64,000 bases of DNA from an uncultured bacterium (lineage in GTDB: Bacteria > Actinomycetota > Coriobacteriia > Coriobacteriales > Coriobacteriaceae): positions 1 to 64,000 of the forward strand of contig CAJMRE010000001.1 of NCBI GenBank assembly GCA_905215755.1, written 5' to 3'. The position numbers and the translations under genes were made by a program. Positions 40,693 through 49,335 of the stretch are shown here, piece after piece; the first letter of the stretch is position 1; the number at the start of each line of letters is the position of its first letter. The notes beneath the pieces were generated by a model. That model did no database searches. It saw nothing but the letters and a program-made list of their open reading frames with translations, and was not told the origin of the DNA.

Positions 40693-41496
40693 CTAGAACG
40701 GGATGTCACCGAAATCGAGTGCTTCCTGAGTGGGCTCTGCAATAAGCTTCGTCTTCGAGTAGAACTCCCAAAGAAACAGACCGACAGCTGCGGTCGCGTT
40801 TACCACCAGCTCGGCCCAGAGAGGGTCGTCGATGACATAGTCGTCCGGCGCGCTTCCGTGGGCAGACGATTTGTCGTTGCGGAGGTCCGATACCGCTGAG
40901 GCCATGCCGAGAAGGCTCGACGCAAGCCTGTTCACCTCTTTGGGTGCTTCCTTACCGCTCGCAAACCCCAGAGCGGGGATCACTTTGTTTGAGAGTGCCT
41001 TGCCGACATCTCTCGATATGGCCTCGCTGGTCAGATCGAGACCCCCGTCTGCCACGATTGTCTTCAAGACGCTCTCGAAGGTCGAATTCGCCAGCGCCAC
41101 GGCATCGTCTGGATGGGAGCCTACGTTCTTTATCGCGCGTTCGAAGTTCTCCTGGGCGTTAGGGTTCTGGTCCTTAAGTGTGTTCTGAAACATGGGAATC
41201 GAGGGCAGCATCCCTGGGGTTTCGATTCCGAGGTCTATAGCGATCTTGATGAGCACATCAGGAGGCATGCCGTGAAGGGTCCTGCGAACATCTACGTCCC
41301 CATCGATGTTCCTTGCGATATCGAAGTTGTTGTTCCAGTAATCCCACTGCTCGACCCACTTCTGCAGGTAGTAGTCGATGTCCGAGTTATCGCCGAAGTC
41401 GTCGAAGAGCTTCTTTTCCACTCGAGCGATCAGGCCCATCATGTACTTGGGAGATATCGCCGCATATTGCGCGGAGTATGTCTCTTCCTGGCTCAC
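40693..41496 (-). CDS. Abi_C-domain protein (abortive-infection type)
   Basis: A 267-aa soluble protein whose C-terminal half carries the Abi_C pattern: ALANSTFESVLKTIVADGG near residue 150 and LRNDKSSAHGSAPDDY near residue 215, followed by VVNATAAVGLFLWEFY. The N-terminal half is helical and unassigned. The start is the GTG at 41496 behind GGGAGG. It follows the small XRE gene by 13 nt on the same strand. Abi_C proteins are commonly found in phage-defence islands and arrest infected cells; mechanism not known from the sequence. Confidence 0.75.
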   Translation of the reverse strand: MSQEETYSAQYAAISPKYMMGLIARVEKKLFDDFGDNSDIDYYLQKWVEQWDYWNNNFDIARNIDGDVDVRRTLHGMPPDVLIKIAIDLGIETPGMLPSIPMFQNTLKDQNPNAQENFERAIKNVGSHPDDAVALANSTFESVLKTIVADGGLDLTSEAISRDVGKALSNKVIPALGFASGKEAPKEVNRLASSLLGMASAVSDLRNDKSSAHGSAPDDYVIDDPLWAELVVNATAAVGLFLWEFYSKTKLIAEPTQEALDFGDIPF

Positions 41497-41509
41497 TGTC
41501 GAACCTCCC

Positions 41510-41734
41510 TCAATCCAGTTCGATCGCGGTCGCGGGGACGTCCTCACGTGGGACGGCCACGAGAGCGTAGCTGCAGACGTTGAGCATGGCGGCCATGGTG
41601 TCGCAGCGGGGCGTGGAGCCCCTCGACGTGGAGTTGTTGACGTAGTTGGGGGCCTTGCCGAGGGCGGGGCCGATGTGGGTTATGGGAACGCCGGCGGTCG
41701 CGGCCGCCTGCTTGAGGGCGTCGTTGGCGTACAT
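41510..41734 (-). CDS. Small XRE-type DNA-binding protein
   Basis: A 74-aa helix-turn-helix protein (ANDALKQAAATAGVPITHIG, LGKAPNYVNN, then TMAAMLNVCSYALVAVPRED). AAAGGA precedes the ATG at 41734. Located directly before the Abi_C gene, it is probably the repressor or antitoxin partner. Two direct repeats upstream are candidate operators. Confidence 0.75.
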   Translation of the reverse strand: MYANDALKQAAATAGVPITHIGPALGKAPNYVNNSTSRGSTPRCDTMAAMLNVCSYALVAVPREDVPATAIELD

Positions 41735-41786
41735 GGGTGGATCCTTTCGAGTCCGCTTACGGCCCCATGGTACGCGACAGCGGAAT

Positions 41787-41839
41787 AGTTAGGCAATCGC
41801 AGAAGATTTTTGACCCGCGGACGTTAGGTAGTTGCAGAA
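41787..41839. promoter_or_regulatory. Direct-repeat operator of the XRE/Abi_C pair
   Basis: AGTTAGGCAATCGCAGAA (41787-41804) and CGTTAGGTAGTTGCAGAA (41822-41839) agree at 14 of 18 positions, 35 bp apart. The first overlaps a possible minus-strand promoter (TTGCCT, 18 bp, TACCAT). Confidence 0.5.
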
Positions 41840-41890
41840 TGCTGGCACAAGGGTCGCAACGACGCGACCCCCGACGGGATGGAGGACGCC

Positions 41891-41986
41891 ATGGGCAAGC
41901 GAATCGAGCCGGCAGCGGCCATGGCGCGTACTACCTCGGTTGACGCGAACGCGCGGCGGCTTTTGCCCACGCTGGGCGGCAAATAG
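41891..41986 (+). CDS. Short open frame, 31 aa
   Basis: ATG at 41891 with GGAGG 5 nt before it; encodes a basic peptide (GKRIEPAAAMARTTSVDANA, ending LLPTLGGK). Otherwise the 409 bp between the XRE gene and mod hold only the direct repeats and the mod promoter region. No homologue recognised; it may be a leader peptide or not translated. Confidence 0.35.
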   Translation: MGKRIEPAAAMARTTSVDANARRLLPTLGGK

Positions 41987-42143
41987 TTTTCACGGTTGGT
42001 CTCCGGCGCCGTTTACGTGACTGCGACGGAACAGTACGGGACGGTACGCAACGTTTATGTCCGCACTCTCTGCTACCATTTAGCCATGCTGATTACGCTG
42101 CGCTTTTGTGCCGCGGCATTTCTTCTCGAGAGGCGGTCGCTTT

Positions 42144-43796
42144 ATGCCGACATTGGACTGGATGGGCAAGGATAAGGTGGTCAACCACCATCGCGACGTG
42201 CCCTTCCGCGTGCTTGAGCGCGTGGCGGACAAGGGTGTGCTTGACGCAGACGGCTCCGACTGCGGGAACATGGTCATCCACGGGGACAACCTCGAGGCGC
42301 TGAAGGCGCTACTGCCGGAATACGAGGGTCGCGTCGACTGTATCTACATTGATCCGCCGTACAACACCGGTGAGGAGAAGTGGGTTTACAACGACAACGT
42401 TAACGATCCACGGATTCAACGCTGGATTGGAGAGGTCGTCGGTCCCGAGGGTCAAGACTTTACCCGTCATGACAAGTGGCTTTGCATGATGTACCCGCGC
42501 CTCCGCCTTCTCCGTGAGCTCCTGTCCGACGAGGGATTCATCGCTGTGTCCATTAACGACGTCGAGACGTCGAACCTTGGCCTTTTGCTTGACGAGATTT
42601 TTGGCACTGGCAACAGGCTCGCCTGCGCTCCCTGGCGCTCCGAGAAGAGCGGCGGCAAAGAGAAGACGGCGCTCAGAACGGGACATGAATATATTTATTT
42701 TTACAGGAAGAGCGATCGCTGCAAAATCAGCCTAGAAGAGAAGTCCACTGGCAAACTTGACCAAAAGGATAAGTTTGGGAAGTTTCGCAAGGGCCGAGAG
42801 TTGAACAAGTGGGGCGCCGGCTCCCTTCGAAGCGACCGTGAAACGATGTGGTTCCCCCTGATCGCCCCAGACGGCTCAGAGGTTTACCCCATTAGAAACG
42901 ACGGCTTGGAGGGGCGATGGCGTATGGGGGCCGACAATCCCCTCATAAAGGCCGTCCTTAAAGATCCTGAAAATGCCTACTGGGAACTGGCTCCGTACGA
43001 TGAAGGCGTGGTTGTTGATGGAAAGGCGGAGCGCTGGAAGCCCTACGAGAAAATCCGCGATGAGAAGAAGTCGTTCGGCTGGAACACCTGGCTCGACGGC
43101 TACGGCACGAATTCCGATGCCACAGCAGAGCTGAAAGCTATCTTCGGGTCCAAGGTGTTCGACACCCCAAAACCAGTTGACCTCGTAAGATGGATTGTCT
43201 CGCTCGCGTATGACGACGGCGCCCTCATCCTCGACTCCTTCGCAGGATCGGGCACGACGGCGCACGCGACGCTCTCCCTGAACAGCGAAGACGGAGGTGG
43301 CAGGCGATTCATCCTGGTCGAGATGATGGACTACGCCGACACCACTACTGCCGAACGCGTGCGCCGCGCCATCCATGGCTACGACAACCTGACACCCAAG
43401 CTTTCCAAGAATGCCCCACGTCACTTTGACGGTATGGGCGGCGGCTTCTCCTACTACGAGCTCGGCCCGGCACTGTTCGATGATGACGGTGGCGTCGCCG
43501 AGGGCGTCGCCGTCTGCGACCTCATGCGATACGTGTGGTACTCGGAGACGAAGTCGCCGTACTCCGACCGCACCACCGAGCACCCCTACCTCATGGGCGA
43601 GGTCGATGGGACCGCCTACTACCTCGCGTACCGCCCCGACGGCGAGGTGACGCTCGGGTACGACCTCCTGGCCGAGCTGCCCGTGCGCGGCAACCCCACG
43701 GTCATCTACGCCAGCCGGTGCGTGCTGCCCGCCGAGGAGCTCGAGCGCCTGAGCATCCGCTTCAGGCGCGTCCCGGACCAGATTGCGAGGATGTAG
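42144..43796 (+). CDS. mod: Type III restriction-modification methyltransferase (Mod)
   Basis: A 550-aa adenine-N6 DNA methyltransferase of the beta class. The catalytic DPPYNTG is at residues 70-76 and the S-adenosylmethionine motif DSFAGSGTTAHA follows near 375, the order expected for Mod subunits. The target-recognition region lies between them (residues about 160-330) and is the richest in AGA/AGG codons. Mod recognises the site both for methylation and, with Res, for cleavage. ATG at 42144 chosen over an ATG 12 codons upstream. Three bases separate it from res. Confidence 0.93.
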   Translation: MPTLDWMGKDKVVNHHRDVPFRVLERVADKGVLDADGSDCGNMVIHGDNLEALKALLPEYEGRVDCIYIDPPYNTGEEKWVYNDNVNDPRIQRWIGEVVGPEGQDFTRHDKWLCMMYPRLRLLRELLSDEGFIAVSINDVETSNLGLLLDEIFGTGNRLACAPWRSEKSGGKEKTALRTGHEYIYFYRKSDRCKISLEEKSTGKLDQKDKFGKFRKGRELNKWGAGSLRSDRETMWFPLIAPDGSEVYPIRNDGLEGRWRMGADNPLIKAVLKDPENAYWELAPYDEGVVVDGKAERWKPYEKIRDEKKSFGWNTWLDGYGTNSDATAELKAIFGSKVFDTPKPVDLVRWIVSLAYDDGALILDSFAGSGTTAHATLSLNSEDGGGRRFILVEMMDYADTTTAERVRRAIHGYDNLTPKLSKNAPRHFDGMGGGFSYYELGPALFDDDGGVAEGVAVCDLMRYVWYSETKSPYSDRTTEHPYLMGEVDGTAYYLAYRPDGEVTLGYDLLAELPVRGNPTVIYASRCVLPAEELERLSIRFRRVPDQIARM

Positions 43797-43799
43797 GAC

Positions 43800-46469
43800 A
43801 TGGAACTTAAGAGATACCAGGAGCGCGTCCTCGGGAACCTGAGGAGCTACATCGGGCGCTACGCGCACTACCGCGATGCCCGCCGTGCCTACGACGGCCT
43901 GCTCGCCGCCGGCGGCGTGACCGCCGGCAAGAACGGCGTCCCCGCCTACGCCGACGAGCTCGGCGGGGTCCCCAAGGTCTGCATCAAGGTGCCGACAGGC
44001 GGCGGCAAGACGTTCATCGCCGCGAATGCACTCGGCGCCATCTGCGACGGCCTGCCCGAGCGCCCCGCGGACGTCGTCGTCTGGCTCGTGCCGCGCAAGG
44101 AGATTCTGAGGCAGACCTACCGCCAGCTCTTCGACCCGGCGAACCCGCTGAGGATGGCAATCGACCGCGACTTCGCGCACCGCGTGGAGGTGCTGGACAA
44201 GGAGGACGGCCTGCGCGGCCGGGGCTTCTCGCGCCTCACCGTCGAGGACCAGTTGACCGTGTTCGTGCTCTCCTACGACTCGTTCAAGAAGACGAGAACG
44301 GATCGAAGGGCGTACCTCGAGAATTCAGCTCTCGCCCCGCTCGCTGCCTACCAGAAGACCTCCGGGCAGGCGGTTGAGGTCGACGGCGCGGACGACACGG
44401 CCCTCATCACCGCGCTCGCCGGCACGAACCCAATCGTCATCGTGGACGAGAGCCACCATGCCAAGAGCGACTTGTCACTAGGCATGCTCAGGAACCTTAA
44501 CCCCCGATTCGTCCTGGAGCTCACGGCGACCCCGCGCCCCGGCTCGAACGTCATCAGCCGCGTGAAAGCTTCGGAGCTCAAGGCCGAGCAGATGGTCAAG
44601 CTCCCCGTCATCGTCTACCGTCGCCACGACAAGTTCGACGTCATCCAGGACGCGTTTTTGCTCCAGCGCCGCCTAGAGCAGGAGGCCCGCGCGGCTGAGG
44701 AGGCCGGCGGCGGCTACATCCGGCCCATCGTCCTGCTACAGGCCGAGCGGCGCGGCTCCGACGATGCGGAGACGTACGGCAGACTCAAGGCGAAGCTCGT
44801 GGAGGCGGGCATCCCAGCCGAGCAGATCGCCGTCCGCACCGGCGACGTGGACGAGCTGGGCGACGCCGACCTCATGAGCCGCGCGTGCCCCATCCGCTAC
44901 ATCATCACCGTGGAGGCGCTCGCGGAGGGATGGGACTGCCCGTTTGCCTACGTGCTCGCCACGGTGGCCAACAAGAGCAGCAAAGTGAGCGTGGAGCAGC
45001 TGGTGGGGCGCATCCTGCGACAGCCGTACGCGCGCAGGAGCGCCGTCCGGGCGCTCAACATCTCCTACGTGCTCACGTCCTCCGCCGACTTCAACGACAC
45101 GATCGATCAGGTGGTCGCGGGCCTCAACGGCGTGGGTTTCTCCAAGCACGATGTCGCGCAGAGCGCGCTCGTTCCGCCCGCACCGCCGGCGCCCCCTGCC
45201 GCCGAGCCGCTCTTCACCGGTGACGGGCCGGCGCCGGACGGGGCCGGCGAGGCCGACTCGTTTGACGACTTCTCGTTCTCGCTCGAGTATCCGACCGGCG
45301 ACGCGGCCGGCACTCCTTCCGAAAGCGCGGAAATCGAACCCACTGCGAGCGACGGCATCGGGAGGATCATCAAAGACGCGGAGCGCATGGAGAGCGAGTT
45401 CGAGGAGCGCAGCGCGGCGGGCGACGGCCACGCCCCCAGCTCCTCCACGGGGATAGGAGAGGCTACGAACGAGTACAAGATGAGGCCGCAGGTCTCCGAG
45501 GGGCTGGCAGACCTCGCCATCCCGCAGTTCCGCTGCCTCCAGAGGGCCGGCCTCTTCTCGGATGAGGAGAGCCTGCCCTTCGACCGGCGCATGCTGCTCG
45601 AGAACTTCGACCTCGCCGCCTGCGGCACCGCTGCCGTGACGTTCGACTCGAGCGGCTATGTCGGGGCGCGGCAGGTTGACGTGAGCGAGGACTCCGACGA
45701 GCTCAAGGTGAAGCAGCTCGGAGACCAGCAGGCCGCCGACATGAGGGGCCTCTTCTCGCGCTACTCCCCGGAGTCCAAGCGCAACGCCATGCGCGACGGC
45801 CTCATCAACTGCATGTCCTCGGTGTTCCGTAACACCTACGGCGACCACGGCCTCAGGGTCTTCACCGAGCGCGCCGTCTCACAGATGGATTCCGAGCAGG
45901 TGGACGCCTACTTCGACAACGCCTCCGCCTACGCGCGGGCCATCGTGAATGCCGTGCAGAAGCTCGCCGGCCAGCATTGCCGCGCGCAGTTCGACAAACG
46001 CCTCGCCTCGGGGTCGATCGAGCTCGAGCCGTGCTACCGGCTTCCCTCCTCGCTCGTGCAGATGAACCCGCTTACCATCTACGACCGCACCCTCTACGCG
46101 GCCGAGGACGGCGACATGAACGGGCTGGAGCGCGAGATGGCCGAGACGCTCGCCAACAGCGCGAGCATCCGCTGGTGGCACCGCGTGGACGAGGCCAAGA
46201 AGGGCGTCGAGTTCTGCATCAACGGGTTCATCAACCACTACCCGGATTTCCTGGCCATGACCGCGGGCGGCCGCGTCCTCGCCATCGAGACCAAGGGCGA
46301 GCAGCTGAAGAACGATGACAGCCGCGACAAGCTCAGCCTGGGCTCCCGCTGGGCGATGATGGCCGGCTCCCGGTACCGCTACTTCATGGTCTTCGACCAC
46401 GACGCGATAGACGCCGACGGGTCGTACACGCTCGCGGAGTTCAGGGAGATCCTGGCGGAGATGGAATAG
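43800..46469 (+). CDS. res: Type III restriction enzyme (Res)
   Basis: An 889-aa superfamily 2 helicase/translocase with nuclease. Walker A VPTGGGKT is at 64-71, motif II VDESHHAKS near 217, motif III ELTATPRPGS near 240, and motif VI VGRILRQPYARR near 405. The C-terminal nuclease site is PDFLAMTAGGRVLAIETKGE near 820. A Pro/Ala/Asp-rich stretch (residues about 455-540) separates the helicase from the C-terminal part. With Mod it cuts unmodified DNA after ATP-driven communication between sites. Confidence 0.93.
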   Translation: MELKRYQERVLGNLRSYIGRYAHYRDARRAYDGLLAAGGVTAGKNGVPAYADELGGVPKVCIKVPTGGGKTFIAANALGAICDGLPERPADVVVWLVPRKEILRQTYRQLFDPANPLRMAIDRDFAHRVEVLDKEDGLRGRGFSRLTVEDQLTVFVLSYDSFKKTRTDRRAYLENSALAPLAAYQKTSGQAVEVDGADDTALITALAGTNPIVIVDESHHAKSDLSLGMLRNLNPRFVLELTATPRPGSNVISRVKASELKAEQMVKLPVIVYRRHDKFDVIQDAFLLQRRLEQEARAAEEAGGGYIRPIVLLQAERRGSDDAETYGRLKAKLVEAGIPAEQIAVRTGDVDELGDADLMSRACPIRYIITVEALAEGWDCPFAYVLATVANKSSKVSVEQLVGRILRQPYARRSAVRALNISYVLTSSADFNDTIDQVVAGLNGVGFSKHDVAQSALVPPAPPAPPAAEPLFTGDGPAPDGAGEADSFDDFSFSLEYPTGDAAGTPSESAEIEPTASDGIGRIIKDAERMESEFEERSAAGDGHAPSSSTGIGEATNEYKMRPQVSEGLADLAIPQFRCLQRAGLFSDEESLPFDRRMLLENFDLAACGTAAVTFDSSGYVGARQVDVSEDSDELKVKQLGDQQAADMRGLFSRYSPESKRNAMRDGLINCMSSVFRNTYGDHGLRVFTERAVSQMDSEQVDAYFDNASAYARAIVNAVQKLAGQHCRAQFDKRLASGSIELEPCYRLPSSLVQMNPLTIYDRTLYAAEDGDMNGLEREMAETLANSASIRWWHRVDEAKKGVEFCINGFINHYPDFLAMTAGGRVLAIETKGEQLKNDDSRDKLSLGSRWAMMAGSRYRYFMVFDHDAIDADGSYTLAEFREILAEME

Positions 46470-46477
46470 GCGTCCGG

Positions 46478-46681
46478 ATGTTCGACAGGCATGAGTTCAG
46501 GTTCTCCTTCCCCGACGACGAGCACCTTGCTCTGCTCGGCGCGGCGCAATGCGTCTTCAGCTCGAATTGCGGGCTCATCATCGAGGGGATTTTTAAGATG
46601 GACCCCGAGGAGAGCTGGAAGACCTGCTCGAGCGGTTCCGGCAGCAACACTAGACGAGAAGGCGGGCTGATGATCACATGA
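46478..46681 (+). CDS. Small gene between res and the Mrr gene, frameshifted end
   Basis: A 67-aa product beginning FDRHEFRFSFPDDEHLALLG and continuing to IIEGIFKMDPEES. After this the reading switches to unlikely sequence. Removing two bases (an extra AG in GAGGAGAGCTG near 46612) restores a natural end, EELEDLLERFRQQH followed by TAG at 46651. So a dinucleotide insertion has probably shifted the frame and prolonged it until it overlaps the next start (ATGA). Starts 9 nt after res. Function unknown; its place in the operon suggests a defence accessory. Confidence 0.55.
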   Translation: MFDRHEFRFSFPDDEHLALLGAAQCVFSSNCGLIIEGIFKMDPEESWKTCSSGSGSNTRREGGLMIT

Positions 46682-47670
46682 CAGCTTGGATGATACGCGC
46701 GGGTCGCGGCGGCGCCCGTGCCGCCGAGTGGCTCGAGGCCGGGAAGGTCGGCATCGACTGGGACTTCGGAGGGGTGGACATCGCCTCGATGTCGCGCGAC
46801 GAGATGAAGGCCGCCTACGCCGAGGCAAATGGTGAGACGAGCGGCAGCAAGGTGGGCTCGGCCGCCGGGCAGGCCTACCGCTTCGCGCACGACATGGCTG
46901 AGGGCTCCACCGTGGTGATGTACGACCCCTCGACGCGCCTCTACCACGCGGGCGAGGTGGCCGGCCCCTGCATCGCCGCGGCAGGTGAGGGCGTCACCTA
47001 CGAGCGGGCCGTGCGCTGGCAGCGCGAGGCCCCGCGTGATCGGCTCTCAGCGGCCTCCCGCAACTCGCTGGGCTCGATCATGACGATCTTCCAGGTGGGG
47101 CCGGACGTGATGGCGGATTTGGCCCGCGCCTGGGCTCCGGGTGTGGCAATGACGGGTGCTGCCGACGGCACCCCCGAGGAGGACGCCGGCGAGGCCGATG
47201 AGGCGCGCTACGCGACCTTCGACGACGGCATCGAGCGCATCAAGGACCGGGTGCTCGCCCTCGGCTGGGATGAGATGGAGGAGCTCACGGCGGGCCTGCT
47301 TCGCTCCATGGGCTACCACGCTCGCGTGATGCCGACAGGCCCGGACGGCGGGCGCGACGTGGTCGCCTCGCCGGATGCGCTCGGTCTGGAGAGCCCGCGC
47401 ATCGTCGCGGAGGTGAAGCACCGCAAGGGCGCCATGGGGACACCTGCCATCCGGTCGTTCATCGGCGGGTTGCGTGCCGCCGACCGCGGGCTCTACGTTA
47501 GCACGGGCGGCTTCACCCGCGAGGCCCGCTACGAGGCCGACCGCTCGAACGTGCCGGTGAGGCTGCTCGACCTTGACGGCTTCGTGCGCCTCTACGTGGA
47601 GTCCTACGAGAGGGCGGACGAGGACACCCGCGCGCTGCTGCCGCTCGTACGCATCTGGTGGCCGGCGTAG
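46678..47670 (+). CDS. Mrr-type restriction endonuclease with N-terminal reader domain
   Basis: A 330-aa protein. Residues 1-150 (WMIRAGRGGARAAEWLEAG, GIDWDFGG, AYRFAHDMAEGSTVVMYDPS, LSAASRNSLGS) look like the PUA/EVE-like modified-base reader seen in type IV enzymes. Residues 185-330 form an Mrr catalytic domain: LTAGLLRSMGYHARVMPTG, GPDGGRDVVA (catalytic Asp) and VAEVKHRKG (E-x-K). It likely cuts DNA carrying foreign base modifications, complementing the type III system upstream, with which it appears cotranscribed. Confidence 0.85.
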   Translation: MTAWMIRAGRGGARAAEWLEAGKVGIDWDFGGVDIASMSRDEMKAAYAEANGETSGSKVGSAAGQAYRFAHDMAEGSTVVMYDPSTRLYHAGEVAGPCIAAAGEGVTYERAVRWQREAPRDRLSAASRNSLGSIMTIFQVGPDVMADLARAWAPGVAMTGAADGTPEEDAGEADEARYATFDDGIERIKDRVLALGWDEMEELTAGLLRSMGYHARVMPTGPDGGRDVVASPDALGLESPRIVAEVKHRKGAMGTPAIRSFIGGLRAADRGLYVSTGGFTREARYEADRSNVPVRLLDLDGFVRLYVESYERADEDTRALLPLVRIWWPA

Positions 47671-47708
47671 GGCCTGCCACACCGTCATCGCTTTCCCAGG
47701 AGGTCAAC

Positions 47709-47837
47709 ATGTCAGACAAGAAACCCAGCAAGCCAGCTCCGAGGCCCGAGCCCGCGGGCTCCCACGAGGTGCGCGGGGACACCCGAGGCTCCCACACGAC
47801 GATTTTGCCCGAGAGGAAGGGCGGGAACAAGAGGTGA
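47709..47837 (+). CDS. 42-aa Pro/Arg-rich protein, first of a coupled pair
   Basis: MSDKKPSKPAPRPEPAG... with RGDTRGSHTTILPERKGG: disordered, basic, no hydrophobic segment. AGGAGGT stands 7 nt before the ATG. Its stop overlaps the start of the membrane protein by four bases (GTGA at 47834-47837), the classical signature of translational coupling. Probably the small partner of the membrane protein. No family name known to me. Confidence 0.6.
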   Translation: MSDKKPSKPAPRPEPAGSHEVRGDTRGSHTTILPERKGGNKR

Positions 47838-48400
47838 GCAAGAAGAAGAGGGCTGCCGAAGAGGAGGCCCTTCATGACGACTCCGACCGCATAACCGCCG
47901 AGTACCTCGCCCGTCTCGCGCTCGAGAGCGTGCGGATGGAGGACTCCCGCGGCGAGGGACTCACCGGCTACGCGGGGCACCTGATGACGGCGCTATCGAT
48001 AATCGTCGTCGCACTCGTCACGGTCGCGGAGCCGCTATTCTCCTGTTTCTCGTCCGTCTGGCAGAGGGAGATTCTCCTCGCCGCCTATCTCCTGTCGATG
48101 CTCTGCTATGCCGCGGGCTTCGTGCTCTGCCTCCTTGCCATACGCAGGAGGAAGTATTGCGTCCTCGACTCTCCGAAATCCATATCCGACGCCCTCGAGG
48201 GGGTCTTCGCCAGCGAGCTCGACGCCGCGAGGACGACATGTGACTCCCTGGAGGCCTACTACGCATCGAGGAAGGCTTACGACGACCGGACTGTCTCCCT
48301 CCTTCGCGCCGCCAATGCCCTGATCCTGATCGCGACCGGTGTGGTTGCGCTTGCCGTCGTCTTCTTCTCAGTCGTCGGGTTCGTCCTCATAGCCAGCTGA
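47834..48400 (+). CDS. Membrane protein with two TM hairpins, coupled to the 42-aa protein
   Basis: A 188-aa protein starting at GTG 47834. Charged N-terminus (SKKKRAAEEEALHDDSD) and amphipathic helix, hydrophobic segments LMTALSIIVVALVTVAEPLF (about 50-70) and LLAAYLLSMLCYAAGFVLCLLAI (about 80-103), a 55-residue cytoplasmic part, then a C-terminal hydrophobic stretch LILIATGVVALAVVFFSVVG. The layout recalls SLATT-like pore-forming effectors of nucleotide-sensing defence systems, but no motif proves that. Located between Mrr and Abi_2-like genes. Confidence 0.65.
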   Translation: MSKKKRAAEEEALHDDSDRITAEYLARLALESVRMEDSRGEGLTGYAGHLMTALSIIVVALVTVAEPLFSCFSSVWQREILLAAYLLSMLCYAAGFVLCLLAIRRRKYCVLDSPKSISDALEGVFASELDAARTTCDSLEAYYASRKAYDDRTVSLLRAANALILIATGVVALAVVFFSVVGFVLIAS

Positions 48401-48489
48401 CCGGCCTGAGTATCCGAAGTGCCGACGCGAACAGAACAAGTGATGTCCCTTCTGTGATGACGGTATTCTGTACCTCATCCGGAAACGAC

Positions 48490-48566
48490 TTGTTGAAATC
48501 CGCGGAAGTGGGTAAGATACGTATCGATGGGCCCGGGATGACCGCTGCTTGCATGTCACCGGGCCT
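48490..48566 (+). promoter_or_regulatory. Promoter and conserved 5-prime hairpin B of the Abi_2-like gene
   Basis: TTGTTG (48490-48495), 17 bp, TAAGAT (48513-48518), so transcription should begin close to 48525. The RNA then starts almost directly with the hairpin 48529-48566: GGCCCGG / CCGGGCC, bulge GA, inner TGAC/GTCA. Hairpin A at 37112 has the same form with exchanged base pairs. The ribosome site follows 15 nt later. Confidence 0.65.
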
Positions 48567-48591
48567 GAATCATGTCTATAGGAGGTGTTCG

Positions 48592-49335
48592 ATGGCCGGG
48601 GCGCCCGAGCAATCTCTTCCGAGCTGCAACACAAGGGAATGGGCTGAGCGATGGCTCTCTCCCGCGCGGCTCTCTCCGTACCTCGCGGCGTGCGACGGTG
48701 ATATAGAGGATGCGTTCGACCTGTACCTCTGGAACGTCGGGCTCTGCAAGGTCCTCGTCGCTGACATCTCCCACTTCGAGGTCGCGCTGCGCAACGCCTA
48801 CGACAGGGCGCTGCGAGAGAGCTGGGGCGGCGAGGGCCACTGGCTCCTCGACGACGCCTCGCCGGTGCGCGCGCCGATCATGCGCACGAGCAGGTCGAAG
48901 CGGCTCCTCGACGTCAACGTGGCGAACCGCAAGGCGATCTCCCAGGCACAGGGGCGCTCCCACGACCCGAGCGACCCGGATCAGGTCATCTCGAACCTCA
49001 TGATGGGTTTCTGGTCCCACCTCACCGACCGTAGCCGCGAACGCGACTTGTGGATTCCCTACCTCCATGCCGCGTGGCCGCGCGGTATCAACCGCGCGGA
49101 GTTGAACCGCACGATTTACGCGATCAACAAGGTAAGGAACCGCGTCGCCCACAATGAGCGTCTGTTCGACCCCGCGCGCGACGCGTTCCTGCCTACCGCC
49201 GTGGACGCCGACATCATCCGGCTGACGCGCGACCTATGCCCGGAGGCGGCGGAGAGGCTGTACGGGGAAGGCGGGAAGACGCCCGTGGAGCGTTACGTTT
49301 GCGCGCGCCCCGTACCGGCGAACGTGAGGCTATAG
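48592..49335 (+). CDS. Abi_2-like abortive-infection protein
   Basis: A 247-aa soluble helical protein. WLSPARLSPYLAACDGDIEDAFDLYLWN near the start, SHFEVALRNAYDRAL near 60, VISNLMMGFWSHL near 140 and the conserved NKVRNRVAHNERLF near 190 match the Abi-like (AbiD/F, Abi_2) family. The RxxxxH-type motif is typical of HEPN-like ribonucleases, so RNA cleavage on infection is a reasonable inference. GGAGG precedes the ATG at 48592. Last intact defence gene of the island. Confidence 0.8.
   Translation: MAGAPEQSLPSCNTREWAERWLSPARLSPYLAACDGDIEDAFDLYLWNVGLCKVLVADISHFEVALRNAYDRALRESWGGEGHWLLDDASPVRAPIMRTSRSKRLLDVNVANRKAISQAQGRSHDPSDPDQVISNLMMGFWSHLTDRSRERDLWIPYLHAAWPRGINRAELNRTIYAINKVRNRVAHNERLFDPARDAFLPTAVDADIIRLTRDLCPEAAERLYGEGGKTPVERYVCARPVPANVRL

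Noticed and set aside
42876..44180. Minus-strand frame opposite mod and res
   Set aside because: Crosses the boundary between two certain genes; shadow only.
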